From contig CM041538.1 of assembly GCA_023238725.1 (NCBI GenBank), positions 8,492,880 to 8,556,879 on the forward strand: a stretch of DNA of 64,000 bases, given 5' to 3'. The position numbers and the translations under genes were made by a program. Positions within the stretch are counted from its first letter, which is position 1; the number at the start of each line of letters is the position of its first letter. Under the pieces are notes generated by a model, which worked only from the letters and a program-made list of their open reading frames with translations, did not search any database and had not been told where the DNA came from. Of the stretch, positions 11,490 to 29,600 are shown one piece after another. Source of the DNA: Scortum barcoo (lineage: Eukaryota > Chordata > Actinopteri > Centrarchiformes > Terapontidae).

Positions 11490-14400
11490 AGGAGCAACGT
11501 GTGTTCATGTTGCCAGTTAGGCCAAATCACCCTGGAGATTAAGAAGTAAAGCCCTATGGAAGAATCAGAGGTAATAATAAAACTATTATCCACTCTGGTG
11601 TACCTTTATCTAGAACAGCAGTTCACCATTGTTGTCTGTGCTATAGATGTTTGTGCGTTTTCTATAGCGTGTGTATACGCACAGTTGTTGAGGCCAGGTG
11701 AAAGGATTAAGCCGTTATAGGTCAAGGCCCAAGGCGAGTACGCTCGTTTGTTTGGGATACTCCGTAAGTCATCTGTCTCCTTGTCATCTCTGCTTGTTCT
11801 CATGTTGCCTTTTGTCTTCACCATTCTCTAACATTGCCATTTTGCCACCGCATGTCTGTCTCGTATGTTTTATCACATCTCCTTGTCCCTGTCTTTTCTC
11901 TCCCGCTCTCCCCGCTGTCCTTTTTTATGCCTGGTTTATGCGCTGAGATCAAGTAGTGGGAGTACACAGATTTCAACATCGATCAGAATATAAAACTAAA
12001 ACCCACCATCTCCTTGCTTGTCAGCTCTGCATGCAGAACCTATCTGTATCCTGTGGTTGGTATATCACTGCTGACAGCTGTCATCTTGTTATAATGCAGC
12101 CTCTTCCTTTGAGAGCAGCTGGTTCTAATACCTGTGGTCTCCTTTTCCCCCATGCTGCTGTAAATCGTCACTAGTTTGAACCTCGCTAGCTGCTAGTATC
12201 TTCTTGTCCCAAGATACATGTTATACAGATGCAATCACTGCATAGAGTATAAACATATAGGCTACACTGACCCAGTGATTTTTAACTTTTACCAGCTGTA
12301 GAACCTACTTTCAAAGGCACTAGGCTCATTAAAGTTTTCCAACAGTGTTTACAATTAGAATAAAAGTCACGAAAGGCTAACCAATGGTTACAGTAGCTTG
12401 ATCCTGCAAAAATCTTCTGGAAAATATCACCGTATTATGCATGTGAAAAACCAGATGCCCCCGATAAACAGTTTTCTTGGTCACAAATCAGCCTCTAACT
12501 TACAAAGACCTTAAACATTACACAATTTGGCTGAATCAGACAAGCCTTTTACCAGGGGAAAAAAAAGAAAACATTTAACAATTAAACGTGCAGCCAAAAC
12601 GTGCAAAACTTGCAGACGTCTACATGTAAGATGGAAATATGCTGCAATGAAATCTTTTATTTCACATTGATATCTTCTGGCGCTCGTCGGAATGGATGTT
12701 GTTAAAGGTGATTGGAGGTTATTTCTGAGGTCAGAGGAGGGGGTGAGAAAGGGGGAATACTTTGTGGATTATGAAGCTTATTTCATTAGTTCATTATTAA
12801 AATACTGTAACTGACAGTAGGCTCCACTTTCCCTGAACTGAAGTGATTTAATTACACTCTGGTTGAAAGTAACATGTCTTTGAAACTCTACATTTGGGTT
12901 TTCAAAGGTTGATGGTGGGTTGAAAATTGGCAACAGAGGGAACGCAAAGCCGAAACTTTGACTCCAAGTTAAACACAAACACCAAAATTGGAGTAATAGG
13001 ATTAGCACATGGCTGCAGTAATATGTCGGCCTTCCCTGGTGGGGCGCACCAGTATAGAGTACAGCTCCCCCCAGTTTCTGACTGTGTATCAGTTATCTTG
13101 GCCCCGTACAAAACCTCACAACAGGTAGCCAGCTGGGCAAAACTGACTCCAGATCAAAGTCATGGCGAGGGCACCCCCGACCTCGAGTCTGAATTTATGG
13201 TAGGGCTGCGGCTCTGTAGGCATGACCCTTTCTAACGGTCTGTAGTGGACAGTTTAGATCCACCAGCCGCTTAGACCAGCAACCCACCAGTTTGTAAAAA
13301 CTTCTTATAAAATCCACCCATCCTTTATTTTTTGTATTTAAACGATAGATAAAAATTCATGTGCATTCGGGGGTTAAAAAAAAATACACAAAAAAAAAAC
13401 AACCTGTTGCCAGTTTGTGGAACAGTTGGTCGTCTTGGTTGGACGCGGGGCTGCAGAGGACACTGGGAGGAGTGGGAATGTCAAGACAAAGACTACCAGT
13501 AGAGAAGGAATGCTGGTGTCCTGCTGAGCTAATCCTAGCTGGAAGAAAGGAGAAAATGTGGCAAGCGAAGGAGAGAGGGAGGAGACGATAAAATGGCAAA
13601 GGAAGGTCCCAGGGCTCAGGCAGAAATGGAAAGGGTTGCTTGGTGGGGCGGGGGGAAATCCTCTTCCCATTCACTAGTTTCTCTCTAACTTTCACCTGCT
13701 TTCTCTCCATGGCTTTAGGGTGTTCTCTTTTTCGCTGGTGGTCCAACTGGTCTCTGTTCGGTTATCGAGGCATTTGGAGTTAATGAGACAGCTGTCCTAT
13801 TTGAGAGGTGAAGTCCTTTAGATCAGCTTTTCTCAGTCTGCATGGCCCAGTGCTCTCTTGTCTTTTTAGTTCTGAGGGGAGTGAGTAATGCCATTTTCAC
13901 CCTCAAGGGCCATTTATATTGAAACAAACACCTACCTCGGCCATGAGTGGGTGGTGGATTTTAGATTAGATCAGACCTTTTTAGCAAATTAAATCTGTAA
14001 GGTTTCCCTGCACAATTTAGTAGATTGGGCTGAGAATCTTAAACTGTGTCTCAGAGGCATCTGAAACTTCATGGACACAAGCAACTTTTCTGTCTCTTTG
14101 TAAAACTTTGCATGTTTTTTTTGTTTTTGTTTTTTTTCTGTATACGGCCAAGTAAAGTTTTTAAGAATCTGTGTGTAGACTGCTACGCTGCTGTGTTTGG
14201 CAGCGTGCACAAGCAGTTATGTTTTCAATCCAAGAATGAGAAGAGACAGAGCGAGTCTGACCCTTTTGGATTCAAAGCAGATTTTCAAAGCATCTGTATG
14301 AATGCCGGAGAGGGCGGCAGCATCAGATTGAACCCCAAGATATGAACCAGACCACTCAGAGCTCAGGGAGCACACACCCACCCAGATTTAAAATGACAAG

Positions 14401-17400
14401 AAAACACATTTTTTTTAAGTGACTGAACATTTTGAAAAGGTGATTTTTTGAATATAGGAGTGCAGAATCTGTATCATTAGTGTTTGTGTTGATAGACCTA
14501 TTGTTTTATTGTGTTTGCATTAAAATGAATACATTGCAATAATTGCACTTTCTGTGACAAAAGATGGCCTCATGATATATCTACCCACTGCACGTCGAGG
14601 AGAAGCCAACATGTTCCCTCGCTGGCTGAATCCGAACCATTTCCTGTCCAACTTCCTGTGCCAGGCCTCCTGGTTTTGTCCTGTCTGGTCCAAGCTTGAA
14701 GCAATTACAAGCGGCTCGAGGGAAATCACCTCCCTCTGCTATACGCTCTGGCTCATTTTTCACAACACCGCCAGCTCTTTTAAAGTGTTGACAGTGACAT
14801 TAAACACAAAGGCCTCTGTCACTGACGAGAGGCTCTGGGATGAGGGCGATATTGAAAAATCAAGAAGATTCTTTAAAGAGGAGAAGACGGAGAAATTCAA
14901 TTTAGGGGGAAGCGACATTGAACATGTATCTGCATGTGTCTGAATTTGAGGCATCTTTTAACAGTCTTTTAAAGGGGAAACGGTCTAATTTGTTTTGTTA
15001 TGAAATGTGAAATCACTGTAGTCTTATGGAAGAATAAACCACAAAAACAAGACGGAGACGACCTGCTGATTTATCTCTCACTCTTGACTGCAAGTTGAGA
15101 AGTTCTGAAAGGATACACTGAGAGGAGAAAGTAGAGAAATATGATTCATGGACAGTCGAATGTTTGTTGTGGTGACTGGTCTAGACGGATTTCCACAGTG
15201 GATGGAAACTGAAGACAGGATTTTTACGATCCCACCACTTTTCACTCCTCACAGCCCATCTCACACGAAACAGAGGTCGGCGTTTCCTCGTCCGTTCTGT
15301 CTCTGCTTTTCTTCCTTTCTGTTTTCCCGCCTGTCTTTTTTTTATTTCTTCCTTTCTGATTTCTTTCTCTGCTTTTTGGCTCCCGATATTTGTCTTTGCT
15401 CAAATCCAGAAGGCCAGATGATTTAAAGCCCTCTCCCTGCTCGCTCTCTCGTCTTTCTCTCCATTACCTGGAGGCAGCGAAGTCCGGAGAGTCCATTTAT
15501 CATTACTTCCAGGATTTGAAACGAGAGCGCAGTTGATCGAATGCAGTATCACGCTGCTCGGCTTGTTCCGTGAGCGTGAAGAGTCAAGGCTACAAGTCTG
15601 CACATTAGCCTTTTAGAAATCAGTTAAGTATGAATCACAACAGGAGGAAATGTAATATCAGGAGAGAAGACGAAGGCAGGAAAGGGGGGGGGGCGTTCGA
15701 GGTTGGACACGTCTGGTGAGACAGGGATTTCATTAGAGGTCCCTGTGTGAACGGTTCTCCTCCACGAGAGAGGGCTTTGTTCTCTTCTTTGCCCCCAGCT
15801 CAGAGCTCCTGCCATGGGCAAGACTTGTTAGGGAGACAGCCTCCTGTAGAGGAGGCTGGACAAGGGTTATCAAAGGACAAAGGGACCTTTTGGTGTGCTG
15901 ACAGGCGGACAGGTCAGACGCCTTGGTGTGTGTGTTTGTGTGCGCGCCCACGTGCGTGTGTGTGTGCTTGGGTGGAGAAATCCTTCTCTCACGTGTTTTT
16001 ACGTGTTTGTTCACAGCAGTTGGGTCAGTGTGAATAGAGACTGTTGATGGATAACAGGCTGATCAGCTCCCAGGAGACAGACATCCTGTGTGTGTGTGTG
16101 TGTGTGAGATGATGGAGCACTGATCAGAGCCGTAATGTGATAAGGGTGACAGTAGGAAATGTTAGAGCCGACCTTTGTTTATTCCAGCAGCAGCCTGAAT
16201 GAGCCGGCTGCTCCACCGAACAGCAACAATAAGTTTAATTCCCACATCTGCTGACATGTTTATTGTAGGATTTAGCTCTGTACACAGTTGCCTAACTTTT
16301 TTTCCTTTTACGGAGAAAACAGAAGAACAACTGTAACCTGTCAATGTCAATTTTAATGTGTAGCAACAAAAGATTATTATAATAAATAAACTTTTCATTT
16401 TTGCTACCCAACATGGGACTCCTTGGGGTGCCTGGCCTTTTGAATTGCCTCCCAGAAACAGTAGTGGCCTCTTTAGCAGACCAGACCCCTGACTGCACAG
16501 TGCGTCCTTTGCAGGTCTCAATTCTGGAGGATGTTAAAGGGAGATTTCAATCCATCACATACAGGAACTTGGTGATAAATGTATATTAAATGTCAAAATA
16601 AACCAGATTGTTTAATTCACCTAATTTGATTTTATTCATTCATGTTATTAAAAGTTAGGTATGACACTTTTGCATTAATATCTGATCAAATATGTAATCT
16701 TCTTTACTTTAAAAAAAGAAAAACAAACAAATCTGGTCCATTTTAATTAGGTAAAGTTCTTGTACAACTACATGTTTTGGATCATATATAACATTTGACA
16801 AGTTTTTTAAACTAAACAAAAAGGTTTATTACTTACTAATTAATTACTTGTAATTACTTACTCACTACAACATCAGCATTATCACCTCAGACACTGAGGG
16901 CAAGTTACTTTCTCTCTGTCTGGTGTGTCTATAAGTAGGACAATTTCATAGTTGTTAAGGTCCAGTATAGCTGCCACGGATCATGTCATTAGTCTGATTA
17001 TTTGGGCAAAGCCTGCAGATTTCACAGCTGATTTGACACTGGGTCACATTTAGTCAGGTCCGAGGTGAAATAGAGGTCCCCTTGGAGAGCTTATTGGCCG
17101 AAGAACCACTGAGGTAGCGTACATTACACTTAAAATGGCCTCTCATCTCCCTGCCATCCACCGGGTGTTTCGAGGAGCTTGGCTTGTCATATAAAGGCTT
17201 CAGTCTTGTGAGATTAGTTATTAAAACCAACAGGGAACATTCCACGTCCACAGGCGTCTCTTTCTGTCTCCTGCTCTGCCGAACACACACATATACACAC
17301 ACGCACCTTTTCACACGCACACACACACACACACACACACTCTATATACCCCCTCGCTTTCTTTCACAGCTTTAACTTTCCTGTATTTGGCCTATATTTC

Positions 17401-20316
17401 ACTTCTTTCATTTTATTTTTCTGAAAAGCAAAGACACATGTTGATATGTCCGTCTGTCTGAAATGGGACTCAGCTGCCTAACACGAATGCCATCATCCAA
17501 ACTTGCGCATGTGTAAATCTCTCATTCTCCCCCTCATTTTTTCCTGTCCCTCTGCTGTTCGGATCCCGCTGGTCTGTAGATCTAAACCCAGCGGCCTGAC
17601 CCCGCCGAGCTCAGCTGCATTCCAGGAAGTGAACCGACTCTCAGTAATCTCATTTGTTTTTAATTATTGGGGAGTTATATTCTTTTAATTGATTTGTGGG
17701 CTATGTAAACACTGAGAACATTTTTTCCTGTCTGTGCGCAGCTCATTTTAGATAGCACTCGTAGTGTTGTGTAGTGTGGTATGTGCTTCTAGATGCAAAA
17801 TGGAGAGTTTGTGTGTGTTTGTGGGGAAAAGACTGCCAGGATTACGCAACTAAACAGTCTAAATTATTGGCAGTTAATTTTCTGTTTTGTCTTTTGTTAT
17901 CTTTTTATTCATGTATGTTAACAGTATATAGCCTCACTGCCCCTTTGTTTTACAGTTTTTGAATGCTAAACAGTGGAGTTACGGTCTGTCCCCAGTTTGA
18001 GAATCCCAAAATGTAAATCTGTAACAAAAATCCTGTTTTAAACATCCAACATAAGATAAGATCTTATAACTCTTTTCCCCTTTTTAATATACATTATGTA
18101 TGTATATATACAGCTAAGTTTGTTATTTATCTAGAAACACTGACAGTAAATCTAAATGTTTGCATTTAAAGTATGACAGTAATGGGATTATGTATGGTAA
18201 TTACGGGTCAAAGCCACAATATGTCTGGCACACTATATGTGCCTTAATCCACAAAGCCTTCATTTGCTCCAGTGTTGTTTATTAAACCCTCCTCTTCCAG
18301 CGGTGGCAGGCTTCAGTACTGGATACTGGGGCACCTTGATGGATTTGGTATGTTATTGGGGGAGACATGGGGTGTACACTTCCACCCCCTACCCCTCCTG
18401 CCTCTGAATGTGTGTGTGTGTTGTGTGTGAGAATTGCAGGCCGTGACTTCTCCCTGCCATATTTCATGCTCGGTGCTGTGAAATGGAGCCGTCGGGTGTC
18501 TGTCTGGAAAGATCCAGCAGCTTTGAGGAAGTTTGACGCATTTAATCGCTTAATGGATTTAGTTAGTTTCCATACTGCTTGTGTGCTCTATTTATATTTA
18601 AACATCTCCATCATGTCCCATAGACTTTCTCTTTCTCTGATTCATAACCCACTGTTGTGTGTCACACAACAGCATGTAAACCTTTTTTCAGTATGAGCAC
18701 AATGTTTTTGTCAGCAGGGTTAGATACAGTTACTTTCTCACAGTCAGCAACAGGTTTTTCTTTCTCCTTTTCTTGTCTCTCCACAGTTTGTCTTTCACCA
18801 TGTTTTTGTTCCATCTCTGACACACTATTGGATCATACTTTTGAGTAATTATGATAAATAAAAAACAGTATAGCAAACACCTGGGACTCACTTGATGTAA
18901 GCAACATTGTGGCCTTTTAGAAACAATAAATGCTTATAAATCACTGAATGGACTTGGACTGGACTCATTACTGGACTGAGGGACTGTTCAAAGCCTTGTG
19001 AAGCTGCACATATGGGTGATTTAGTGTCAGGCATTATTTCCTGTATCCAACCTTTAATTTTTCACCTTTTTTTTTAAAGCCTCAAAACTTTTTTACTGAT
19101 ACCTTTCCTTGAATATTGGTTTTTAGTCATTCAATAGTGTTTTTTCTGCTATTTGCAAAAAATGTAGTTGTTAATGTAGCATGTATTTGTTATTCAAAGC
19201 ACAGTTCATGAAACATGTTATATCTTGTTACCAGCATGGTGGATCATCCACCCACAATGCAGCTCGCCTTGGTGCTAAATCTGATGCTCTATTGGTTGCA
19301 TTGACAGTGATTCTGATTAATCATGCTGCTGAGATGTGGATAAGCGCCATGTCCGCTGTTTGGCTTCGTAGACAGCTTTTTTTTTTTTTCAGCAGTGGAA
19401 TGAGAAAAAAAAAATCAAAGTCAGCCACGAGTGTATTTGGAGGTTGCGGGTTTGGTTAACAGTCCTGTATGTTTGCAGATGTTTAGTTTGAGGGTGAACG
19501 CCTGTCATGATGTGTGCTGAACTCAAAGTGGAGGTTAAATCTTTCCAGTAGTATATTTACTGTATGTTGTTTTTCAGAGCCAGAGGAAAAAATATACTGT
19601 CACACAGAGGCACATGCTCATTTTTCTAAATATATAAGTTAGAAACATCAATGGCATATGAAGTATTAATAGAATTTCTTTTTAACAGAAAACATGAATA
19701 AACCCTGAGTGACAGTGTGATAGCTATAATATCATATGATTTTCCCTGGGGGACAAAAGGTTGAATGAGAAGCTGTTTTTCTGTGTGAATGAATCACAGA
19801 GGGCCACCCATAGTCTTTCAATAAACACACACTCTTTCTGTCTCAGCCACTCGTATGGGACCATGCAAGGGATTTTCTCTTTTGGCACGAATGTACACAC
19901 ACACTTCCACTGTGGCATTGATTTAGACAAGCATACACACTCTGATAAGGTAGGCGGTGTCCCATGTTGTACACACAGACACATGCATTATGTCCGTTCA
20001 CACATCCATGTTATGTGAGACCCAAATACTACATCATACACTCAAACATACAATCCCTTATAAACATTTTCCTAGATATTTGTCAATCAGCTGACTGCAG
20101 ATTTGTAGCAACTGCTTGGCTCACCTACTGTTGGCAGACTAAGTGCCAAGTGCACACTTTTGCAGCATGACCCTACATGTATTGACATTTGACTTGTGGT
20201 TTGTGTGATTTTTTTTTTTTTTTTAGCTGCAAAATGTTCACAATATTTACAGCAACACTTCATACATAACAGTACATAATTGTATTGCTAAAGAGATATC
20301 TAGCTGCTCACTTATG

Positions 20317-20319
<3 letters not shown>
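11488..20319. other. Long non-coding stretch
   Basis: No gene recognised over almost 9 kb. Minor simple repeats are GT at 16088-16107 and CA at 17312-17340. A frame of 129 codons at 14554-14943 has mixed composition but no recognisable domain, and its DNA (CAATTA-type words, low simple-sequence content) fits a conserved non-coding element better than an exon. The stretch 12930-13240 is also complex and unassigned. Confidence 0.55.

Positions 20320-20369
<50 letters not shown>
20320..20369. repeat. (GT)25 dinucleotide microsatellite
   Basis: Uninterrupted GT units, about 50 bases, inside non-coding sequence. Confidence 0.97.
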
Positions 20370-20371
<2 letters not shown>

Positions 20372-22237
20372 AGTGTATGGTGGAAGAAGGGGAGTAGGAG
20401 TTTTTATCTTCCTTTCACACACAGATAAAACTTCATTTTACCCCACAGTCAGCATTAAGAAATGTGCCAAATGAACCGCAACTAGATTCCAGTGGAAGGA
20501 AAAAATTACCAGCTACAGAGTGAAAAGTAGAAAAAGAAAGCTTCATCTACTGTCCATACAGCTCTTTGCCCTTCATTTGTAAAGTGACATGGTTCATATG
20601 CACTCCTATTCGTCTGTCACTGATATCTCATCTTTCTCCTCAGTTTTTTTTTTTTTTACTCTGCTTTGTTTTCTCTGTCTCCTCGTTTCCATGGCCGGAG
20701 TCAGAGATTTGTGTTTTTAGCAGTTCAAGTGTAGCTGCCATATCACACTGAGGGGCAAACAATCACAATACAGCGACATGTGGACTGCACATGAATGTCA
20801 AGTCATAATACCTTATTATGTTTCTTCTTGCCTTCAAATCTCCCTCCTTCTGTCTCGCTCTCACCCACTTGCCCTCGTCCCCGTCGTCTTTGTTCCAGAG
20901 CCCTTTTGAGGGTGTTTTTCAAAACAGGCGTTATTGACATCGAAGCTCTAATCAAATGCAGGCATCTCTGGCTAACTGAAACCATGAAAGGAGGGGAGGA
21001 GGGAGAGAAAAAGGCGAGGGACTTGGCTTCGGCATTAAAAGGCACAAAACGATTTTCAGCTCAAGCTGGTCAAGTGTATACCAAATCTGTCACTGTTTTC
21101 AATTGAAGAGGCGTCATATTTGTGTTTTAGAAGGAAGTTATTCTCCCCATCGTACTGAACATTTGTTGAGACCCGCAGGGAGAGAAATTCGGTAAACTAT
21201 GTCGGTGAGAAAAAGGCTTTTACGTCACAGAATCTTATGAAGCATTTAGCCATACATGAAACACCTGCACATTTACAATTTACACATCTAATCAAAAAGA
21301 CATCATTGACATTGACTGCATATTTGACTTCAATCCCCAGGCCACTTTTTTCTTTTCTAAATGCCTGTGAGCTTTTGGGAGCTTGCTCAAAGCTTTGAAA
21401 TTAGTCCATTTTAAGCAGCTTTCAGCATGTTGCACTGATCTCATTTATCCTCATCTGAAGTGTACAACGCATCTCTTCCAGGTTGGATCCACTCCACGTC
21501 TGTGGAAGTGGTGATGTCATCACACAGTGTGTTGCAAGAGAGTACAGAAACGTCTGAGACTGAGCTTTGCGTTCTGTGGACAAATATTCTATAATGGCAA
21601 TAAATGATTAAAAAAAATTATCCCAAATTAGGATGATTACTGGCAATGTGCCCCAAAAAAGCCTTCGTATCTGGAGCGAGTTTGTCTGAGGTTGGGAGGC
21701 CAATGAGAGACAGCTTCGGTCAGGAATACGCCATGTTGATTTTGTCACTCTGGCCAGTCAAATTTCAGCACAGAGTTTGACTTTTACATAAATTCCCACT
21801 ACCTGAGTTTTGCTGGTCTTATTTTTAATTTTTTTTGTTACTTTATTGAAATCAGGTTTCACTTTCTGTGGCCTAGTTTGTGAGAAACGCCCTTGCGAGG
21901 AACGAAGTGGGCCGAGGTTTGATTTATGCGATGGAGAGAGACACGCCTCTACATAAAGTATGGTTTTTCATAAACAAACCGCATCATTTGAAATCTCCTC
22001 TTCCACTGTTCCTCCTACTGTTTTGGCCCCAGAGTGCAAGTATGTTACATTACAGCGCTATGTTAGACCAAAAAAGAGTCTCGACACTGTGAAGAAGCTC
22101 AGTCCTTAAACATTTCTCGGAGGGTGGTAGACGCGGCAAACTGTCGATTTAATCTAAGCTCCCTCTGTTTGGTTTCGCATCGTCTCACAGTTTATTGACA
22201 TTGCTGTGCATGCCTTAAACAGCACAGTGTACTTGCT
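20370..22237. other. Non-coding stretch, nothing firmly recognised
   Basis: No exon or repeat family recognised. A T-run lies at about 20645-20657. The stretch 21880-22060 is complex and not repetitive. I cannot assign it. Confidence 0.5.
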
Positions 22238-22434
22238 ACACACACACACACACACACACACACTGCTGTTTTTGTTGGACTCTGGAGTCTGAGACCTGCA
22301 GTGTGTCACTGCGACTGAGGAGAGAGAGCGAGAGAGACCAGGTGCATTGTTTCCCTCTGTGTGTGTGTGTGTGTGTGTGTGAGGGAGAGGGAGAGACATA
22401 GGCCTGACTTTGCGTATGTGTGTGTGTGTGTGTG
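22238..22434. repeat. Cluster of three opposed dinucleotide arrays
   Basis: A CA array (22238-22263) is followed within 100 bases by a GT array (22358-22381) and a second GT array (22417-22434), with a GA-rich spacer. On one strand the CA block is complementary to either GT block, so a foldback is possible. The overlapping frames on both strands are repeats of Thr-His or Cys-Val and are not genes. Confidence 0.93.
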
Positions 22435-26508
<4,074 letters not shown>

Positions 26509-26621
26509 TACACACACACACACACACTTGCATATCAAGTGGTCGACAGCGTTTGTGGACTGAGGTTGTTTGCAGGTTGGTGAAAAGAGTGTGAGAAGTG
26601 TGGGTGCTTGTGTGTGTGTGT

Positions 26622-26665
<44 letters not shown>
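26509..26665. repeat. Inverted CA ... GT microsatellite pair
   Basis: A CA array (26509-26527) and, about 80 bases on, a longer GT array (26610-26665, interrupted once by TAA) lie in inverted orientation. They could pair as a hairpin with the intervening bases as loop. Confidence 0.93.
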
Positions 26666-26666
<1 letters not shown>

Positions 26667-29098
26667 GTGATCCACATTCCTCACTGGTTGGCTCATTCAC
26701 GCACACGTTGCCATATACCATATAGCAGAGGCAGGGTTAACACACACCCGCATTGCCTCAGCGCTTTATGATGCACCCGGGTCAAGCGAGCATCTGAAGA
26801 ACTATATGAGTGTATTAACATACCAGTTGGGTCATGATGTATTTGGCATCCGCTTTCGTAGTTGCGCGGCATGTGCCGAGGGCCCACCCATGGGACACTA
26901 AACGTATTAAGTCTCAGAATATAAAGTTAGAAGCTGTGCCAAACACCTTATGCTTTTGAATCGTTGTCTGCTCCTTTAACTGTTTCTCTGCTTGAATGGT
27001 ACGAGGTGAGGTATGTCTGCGTTTCATCAGCGGCAATGAGGCAGGTGAGCCGTGAGGAAAGAAATATGGGAATGACTGGCCTGGTTGTTCACCATGACGT
27101 CGGTGGGTTAGTCTGGCCTCTGGGTGCTGAATGATGAGAAAAAGAAGAAATGAAGGAGGAAAAATGAGCTTTTCATTTCATCATGATGATTTTTTTTAAA
27201 CTATGAAGTTCAATTTATACTCATATTTCATATATACAGTTAAAAGTAGAGTAGATTGTTTTGGACAGCTGGGGTTGGGAGGTTAGGGTTTAAATCTCCA
27301 ACTGCATATCTCTTACTTATGAATCTGTTTAAGTTTAGCTTTGTCAAAACTAATAGCTGGATGTGTAAAAACACAAAAAATATAAGGACATCAGATAGAC
27401 TTTAAAAAGTTCTGATCATAGCCAATTAGATATTTTCTAACTTTGCAACCAGCACAAGTTACTGCAGTCCAGTTGATAAAGTCATTGAAAGGAAATATTT
27501 TTCTTCTGCCAAATTCAGTACAAACAGAAGAAATGTGATGCTTGGATACACATTTACACAACATTGCCACACACAGTGACACTTGCAAGAACTCACATGA
27601 ATAATGAAGGGAAATTGTTGCAGAGCGGAATGAAATACAGTAACATTAAGCACATTTTCAAGTTTGTCCTCGTCTTTCCATTTTCTATCATCAGTGCATT
27701 TAGAAGTTCAAACAGGCAGGCAGCCTCCGCTCGGCCTTGCCAGGTCATGTGGCGGTAGTGTTCAGGAACTAATGAGCTTTCAGTCACCCGCCCCAGGGTC
27801 AGTACAGCAATCAATTAGAGGTCTCAACAAGCCAACCTGAGCTGATGCCGGCCAATTAGAGAGCCTCGCACATACACAGCTGCACACATGGAACATTCCT
27901 CAGGCAGGTGGCAGGACGAGGACCGAACGCGCCCGTGTCTCGGTCAAGGGCAGCTGGGCCGGGTGGGAGTTACTGGGCGGGTGTGTTGGGGCTCGGTGTT
28001 AAGCAGGAAGCGTGGGTAAATAGCCACATTGCCCCACCCCCTCCCCGCAATGTGCTAAGCTTTGTGTACATGTCAGCTCTTTCCAAAACTGCAGCCATGG
28101 AGCTTTTAAGTAGCTGTCTGAGACGCCACTGTCTGAAATATGCTAAGCTAAAATAAGCTTGAGTCCCGCGTGGAGCTGGTTTGGTTAAGCTGCAGAGCAA
28201 AGTTTTCTTGTTGTCTTTAGGGGCCTCCAGTATTTTCACAGTAACCTTTAGAATAATCCCAAACCAAACTTGAGGTTTGTTGGGAAGGCTCATCTAACCA
28301 AAGTGAACTTCTGATTAAAAGTCATTTGCTGTTTTCAGTTTATGGAAAATTATTAATGACTGCTACATTTAGGTCATTGAGAAAGCCCTAGTGTTAGTAA
28401 TATGACATATTTTTTTATTGTCGAGTCCCATACTGGCTCCAGTGTAAGGAGCAGAATCATCTCAAGGAGTAGTGATTTACAATTTGTTTGTTCCAGCTCT
28501 GTCCATATTTAATGGTTGAAGACTTAAAAATTGTGGGAATAAAAGACTCACGGCATCTCTGAAAGAGCTTTCAATCATTGGTAGATTTTTCAGTGGGACT
28601 GCTCCCAGCTCTCAAGAGACTTAACAGGAATGTGCGGACTGACTGATCGCAATTTATCTTGCCATGTTATTATCTGGTGACCCACCCCATTTTTTTAATG
28701 AGGAGTTGTTAAGAAAAAAAAACAGTATAATAGTTATTTATTGCTCTGCTGGAAAGTCAATTGTGACTGTTTTAAAAAAAAATGTCTTTATTGAAGGTGC
28801 ATATCTTTGAAACAAGAGCTCCTATAGGCGGCTACAGTGAATCGTAAACATTTATTAAAGATGTGGGATAGTGTAATATTGGCAGTGTGATGGAATGCAA
28901 TGTAAAACGGAAGACGTCAGTGCAAAGCCGAGCCAGCAGAGAAAATCACAATGGAAAGAAGCCCAGGTTGATTATTTAGCCACATCCAAAGGAAGACGTC
29001 TGGAAAAATAGACAGTGATTGCGGAATGACTAGAATCGCAGGAGAGATAAATGAAGTGAAGCATGCTAAATCCACACATACACACTCACCCCCCCATT
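26666..29098. other. Non-coding stretch
   Basis: No gene or repeat family recognised. Around 27805-27890 the word CAATTAGAG occurs twice about 50 bases apart in otherwise complex sequence, which could be a homeodomain-type binding pair. Confidence 0.5.
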
Positions 29099-29128
29099 CA
29101 CACACACACACACACACACACACGCACG
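29099..29128. repeat. Short CA microsatellite
   Basis: About 12 CA units followed by two CACG-type degenerate units. Part of a CA-rich patch starting near 29073. Confidence 0.9.
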
Positions 29129-29396
29129 CATAGCATAGTGCATCCAGGCCTGCACTGTCATCCAAGAACTATCCATGACAGGCAGGCAGGTTTGAGTCAG
29201 GCACTCTACACCTTCTTTGGCATCTTTTTACCCGCTTATCTTGATGTGATGTCAAATCACCATTCATCAACATGAACTTAAGAAAGCACTGGGCTGAACG
29301 CAGCCCACACATCATTTGGAGGGCGGAAGGGATGGGGTGGATTATGGGTAATCAGAGCGGGCCTCAAGACAGAGACTGAGGATGAGCGGGAAAGGA

Positions 29397-29398
<2 letters not shown>

Positions 29399-29429
<31 letters not shown>

Positions 29430-29600
29430 GCAGGGGGGGATGAAAGGGGAAAAAAAGAGGGAGAAAGGGCTGTCAGGGATAATGGAGTAGCAGCATTTAT
29501 CAGTCTCTGGATCTACATGTGGGAAGGAGGGACAGAGAGGGAGGGAGGGAGGAAAGGACGGAGAGATGGATTTAGGGAGAGAGGGAGGGCACCGTATACG
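29399..29600. repeat. (GT)14 followed by G/A-rich low-complexity tract
   Basis: A GT array (29399-29427) leads into a purine-rich tract with several GGGA units near 29535-29552. Runs of three or more G are frequent in the region, so G-quadruplex or triplex structures are conceivable. No coding content. Confidence 0.85.

Noticed and set aside
27265..27310. GGGTTTAAATCTCC resembling a degenerate B box
   Set aside because: Too diverged, with no A box or SINE tail found nearby.
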